Positions 62,929 to 64,000 of a stretch of DNA of 64,000 bases are shown here, one piece after another. Source of the stretch: Arthrobacter sp. B6. GTDB taxonomy: Bacteria > Actinomycetota > Actinomycetes > Actinomycetales > Micrococcaceae. The first letter of the stretch is position 1; every line of letters begins with the position of its first letter. The stretch spans positions 2,454,870-2,518,869 of the forward strand of contig NZ_KV467168.1 in assembly GCF_001663775.1 (NCBI RefSeq), in the 5' to 3' direction. The notes beneath the pieces were generated by a model. It had not been told where the DNA came from. It ran no database searches and worked only from the letters and a program-made list of their open reading frames with translations. Position numbers and translations under genes: made by a program.

Positions 62929-64000
62929 ATGAACGAAGCGGCACCAGTTAAGGACGCGCCGGCCGGACTGGCCGACGCGTCCTTTGCCGAAATCACGGCT
63001 AAACGGCGAGGTCTGCTGCGCCGGTACCTGTACCAGCATCCCTGGGTGATGGACGGTGTGGTGGCCCTCAGCTATGCGCTGCTGGTGGCTCCCACCGTGG
63101 TTGACGCCGTCTTGTCAGGCGCCTGGTTCGCGGCCGTGCTCCTCCTGGCGGTGGCAGCAGCGCTCTTCTTCCGGCGTTTCTACCCCGTGGCGCTCGTGGC
63201 CTTCATAGCCGTGGTCGAGGTAGCGGTGACGCTGCTCCATCCGTGGGGTTCCAATGTCTCTGCCGGACTGTGGTTCTCGCTTTACTCGGTGGCGGTGGTG
63301 CACACGCGACGGTTCGCCCTGATGACCATGGCGGTGGCCACGGCGCCGCTGGCACTGCTGTACCTGCTGGCCGCCGTCGGTCCCATGGAGAACTCCTTCG
63401 TCCACCACACCGGCGGCAACCCCGGCGACTTCCACCTCCTGACCAGCATCGCCACCGGGGCCACCATTGCCCTGTCCAACGTGATCGCCACCGGAATCGG
63501 CATCTCCGTGCGGCAGCGGCGGGAACACGAACAGGAAATCGCAGCCTGGGCGGCGCGGACGGCCAGCCTCGCCTCCGTGAACGAACGGAACCGGATCGCC
63601 CGGGAAATGCACGACGTCGTCGCGCACTCGCTGACGGTGATGATCAGCTTGTCGGACGGTGCCGCCGTCGTGGTCCGGAAAAGTCCCGATCGCGCCGGTG
63701 AGGTGCTCGGTGAACTCTCCCGGACGGGCCGGACCGCCCTGGCCGACATGCGGAGGGTGCTGGGCGTGTTGCGGGACGATGCAGGATTGACGGCACCGCG
63801 GCAGCCGCTGGCTTCCGGTGACAGCCTGAGGACACTCCTCGAAGGATTCCGCACGGCAGGGCTGCCGCTGCACTACTCCCATACGGGGCCTGCGCTGCCC
63901 GACGATGCTGCGTTCCAGCTGACCGTGTACCGGATCGTCCAGGAATCGCTCACCAACGTCCTGCGCTACGGGAGGTCGCTGGGCCGCGTGGACGTGGACA
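62929..64000 (+). CDS. Sensor histidine kinase (cut by window end)
   Basis: The visible 357 residues show an N-terminal membrane module of about five or six helices (45-190) and then the HisKA_3 dimerisation domain. The phospho-acceptor His lies in ERNRIAREMHDVVAHSLTVM near 227, followed by RTALADMRRVLGVLR. The ATPase domain begins (QLTVYRIVQESLTNVLRYG) but its G-boxes lie past the window. This NarL-type kinase normally pairs with a LuxR-type response regulator, expected just outside. Membrane-sensing plus ABC genes suggests cell-envelope stress detection. Confidence 0.92.
   Translation, partial: MNEAAPVKDAPAGLADASFAEITAKRRGLLRRYLYQHPWVMDGVVALSYALLVAPTVVDAVLSGAWFAAVLLLAVAAALFFRRFYPVALVAFIAVVEVAVTLLHPWGSNVSAGLWFSLYSVAVVHTRRFALMTMAVATAPLALLYLLAAVGPMENSFVHHTGGNPGDFHLLTSIATGATIALSNVIATGIGISVRQRREHEQEIAAWAARTASLASVNERNRIAREMHDVVAHSLTVMISLSDGAAVVVRKSPDRAGEVLGELSRTGRTALADMRRVLGVLRDDAGLTAPRQPLASGDSLRTLLEGFRTAGLPLHYSHTGPALPDDAAFQLTVYRIVQESLTNVLRYGRSLGRVDVD

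Overview
The window is the chromosomal origin region of a high-GC actinobacterium of the Micrococcaceae, most likely Arthrobacter or Pseudarthrobacter. This rests on the gene order pstP-rodA-pbpA-pknA-pknB-pabA-sortase-crgA, gyrA-gyrB-dciA-recF-gnd-dnaN-dnaA, rpmH-rnpA-yidD-yidC-khpB-rsmG-parA-parB and trxA-trxB-murJ-nudix-cca. The same core order is known in Mycobacterium and other Actinobacteria. No rRNA genes, insertion sequences, prophage or CRISPR arrays were seen.

Layout. 1-8.8 kb holds the cell-wall and division signalling operon (a phosphatase cut by the window edge, RodA, PbpA, PknA, PknB) facing PabA, a small membrane protein and a class E sortase. 8.9-16.2 kb carries crgA, a divergent Tag glycosylase, an AhpD-like protein, a zinc-finger rhomboid, a cyclophilin, a protein with 11-residue repeats, a GT2 enzyme, an EamA permease, tRNA-Ala, DLW-39 and tRNA-Ile. 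16.2-27.9 kb is the replication block on the minus strand. oriC lies around dnaA (about 26.0-28.4 kb), and gene direction diverges there. 28.4-34.1 kb runs rightward from rpmH to parB.

34.1-39.5 kb is the most unusual part: about 5.36 kb without a recognisable gene. It holds eight parS palindromes (one inside the parAB terminator, a ninth inside parA) and DnaA-box clusters, one of them a same-strand tandem of four at 12-13 bp steps. It looks like a dedicated centromere for ParB loading and SMC recruitment, perhaps also a DnaA-binding locus. A second DnaA-box-rich pair of intergenic stretches lies far from oriC at 9.8-10.96 kb.

39.5-45.5 kb (minus strand) carries trxA, trxB, a pseudokinase-like membrane protein, murJ and a Nudix hydrolase. 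In Mycobacterium the MurJ and pseudokinase parts are one protein, MviN. 45.7-48.5 kb has cca, a histidine phosphatase and two small ORFs with strong ribosome binding sites. 48.6-64 kb is accessory: two membrane glycosyltransferases, a phytoene-dehydrogenase-like oxidoreductase, a lipoprotein penicillin-binding protein, an ABC-F protein, a DeoR regulator with an MFS permease, a PAP2-lipid kinase fusion, and an ABC transporter followed by a histidine kinase cut by the window end. Several genes there show a -10 hexamer 6-7 bases before the start codon, suggesting leaderless mRNAs.
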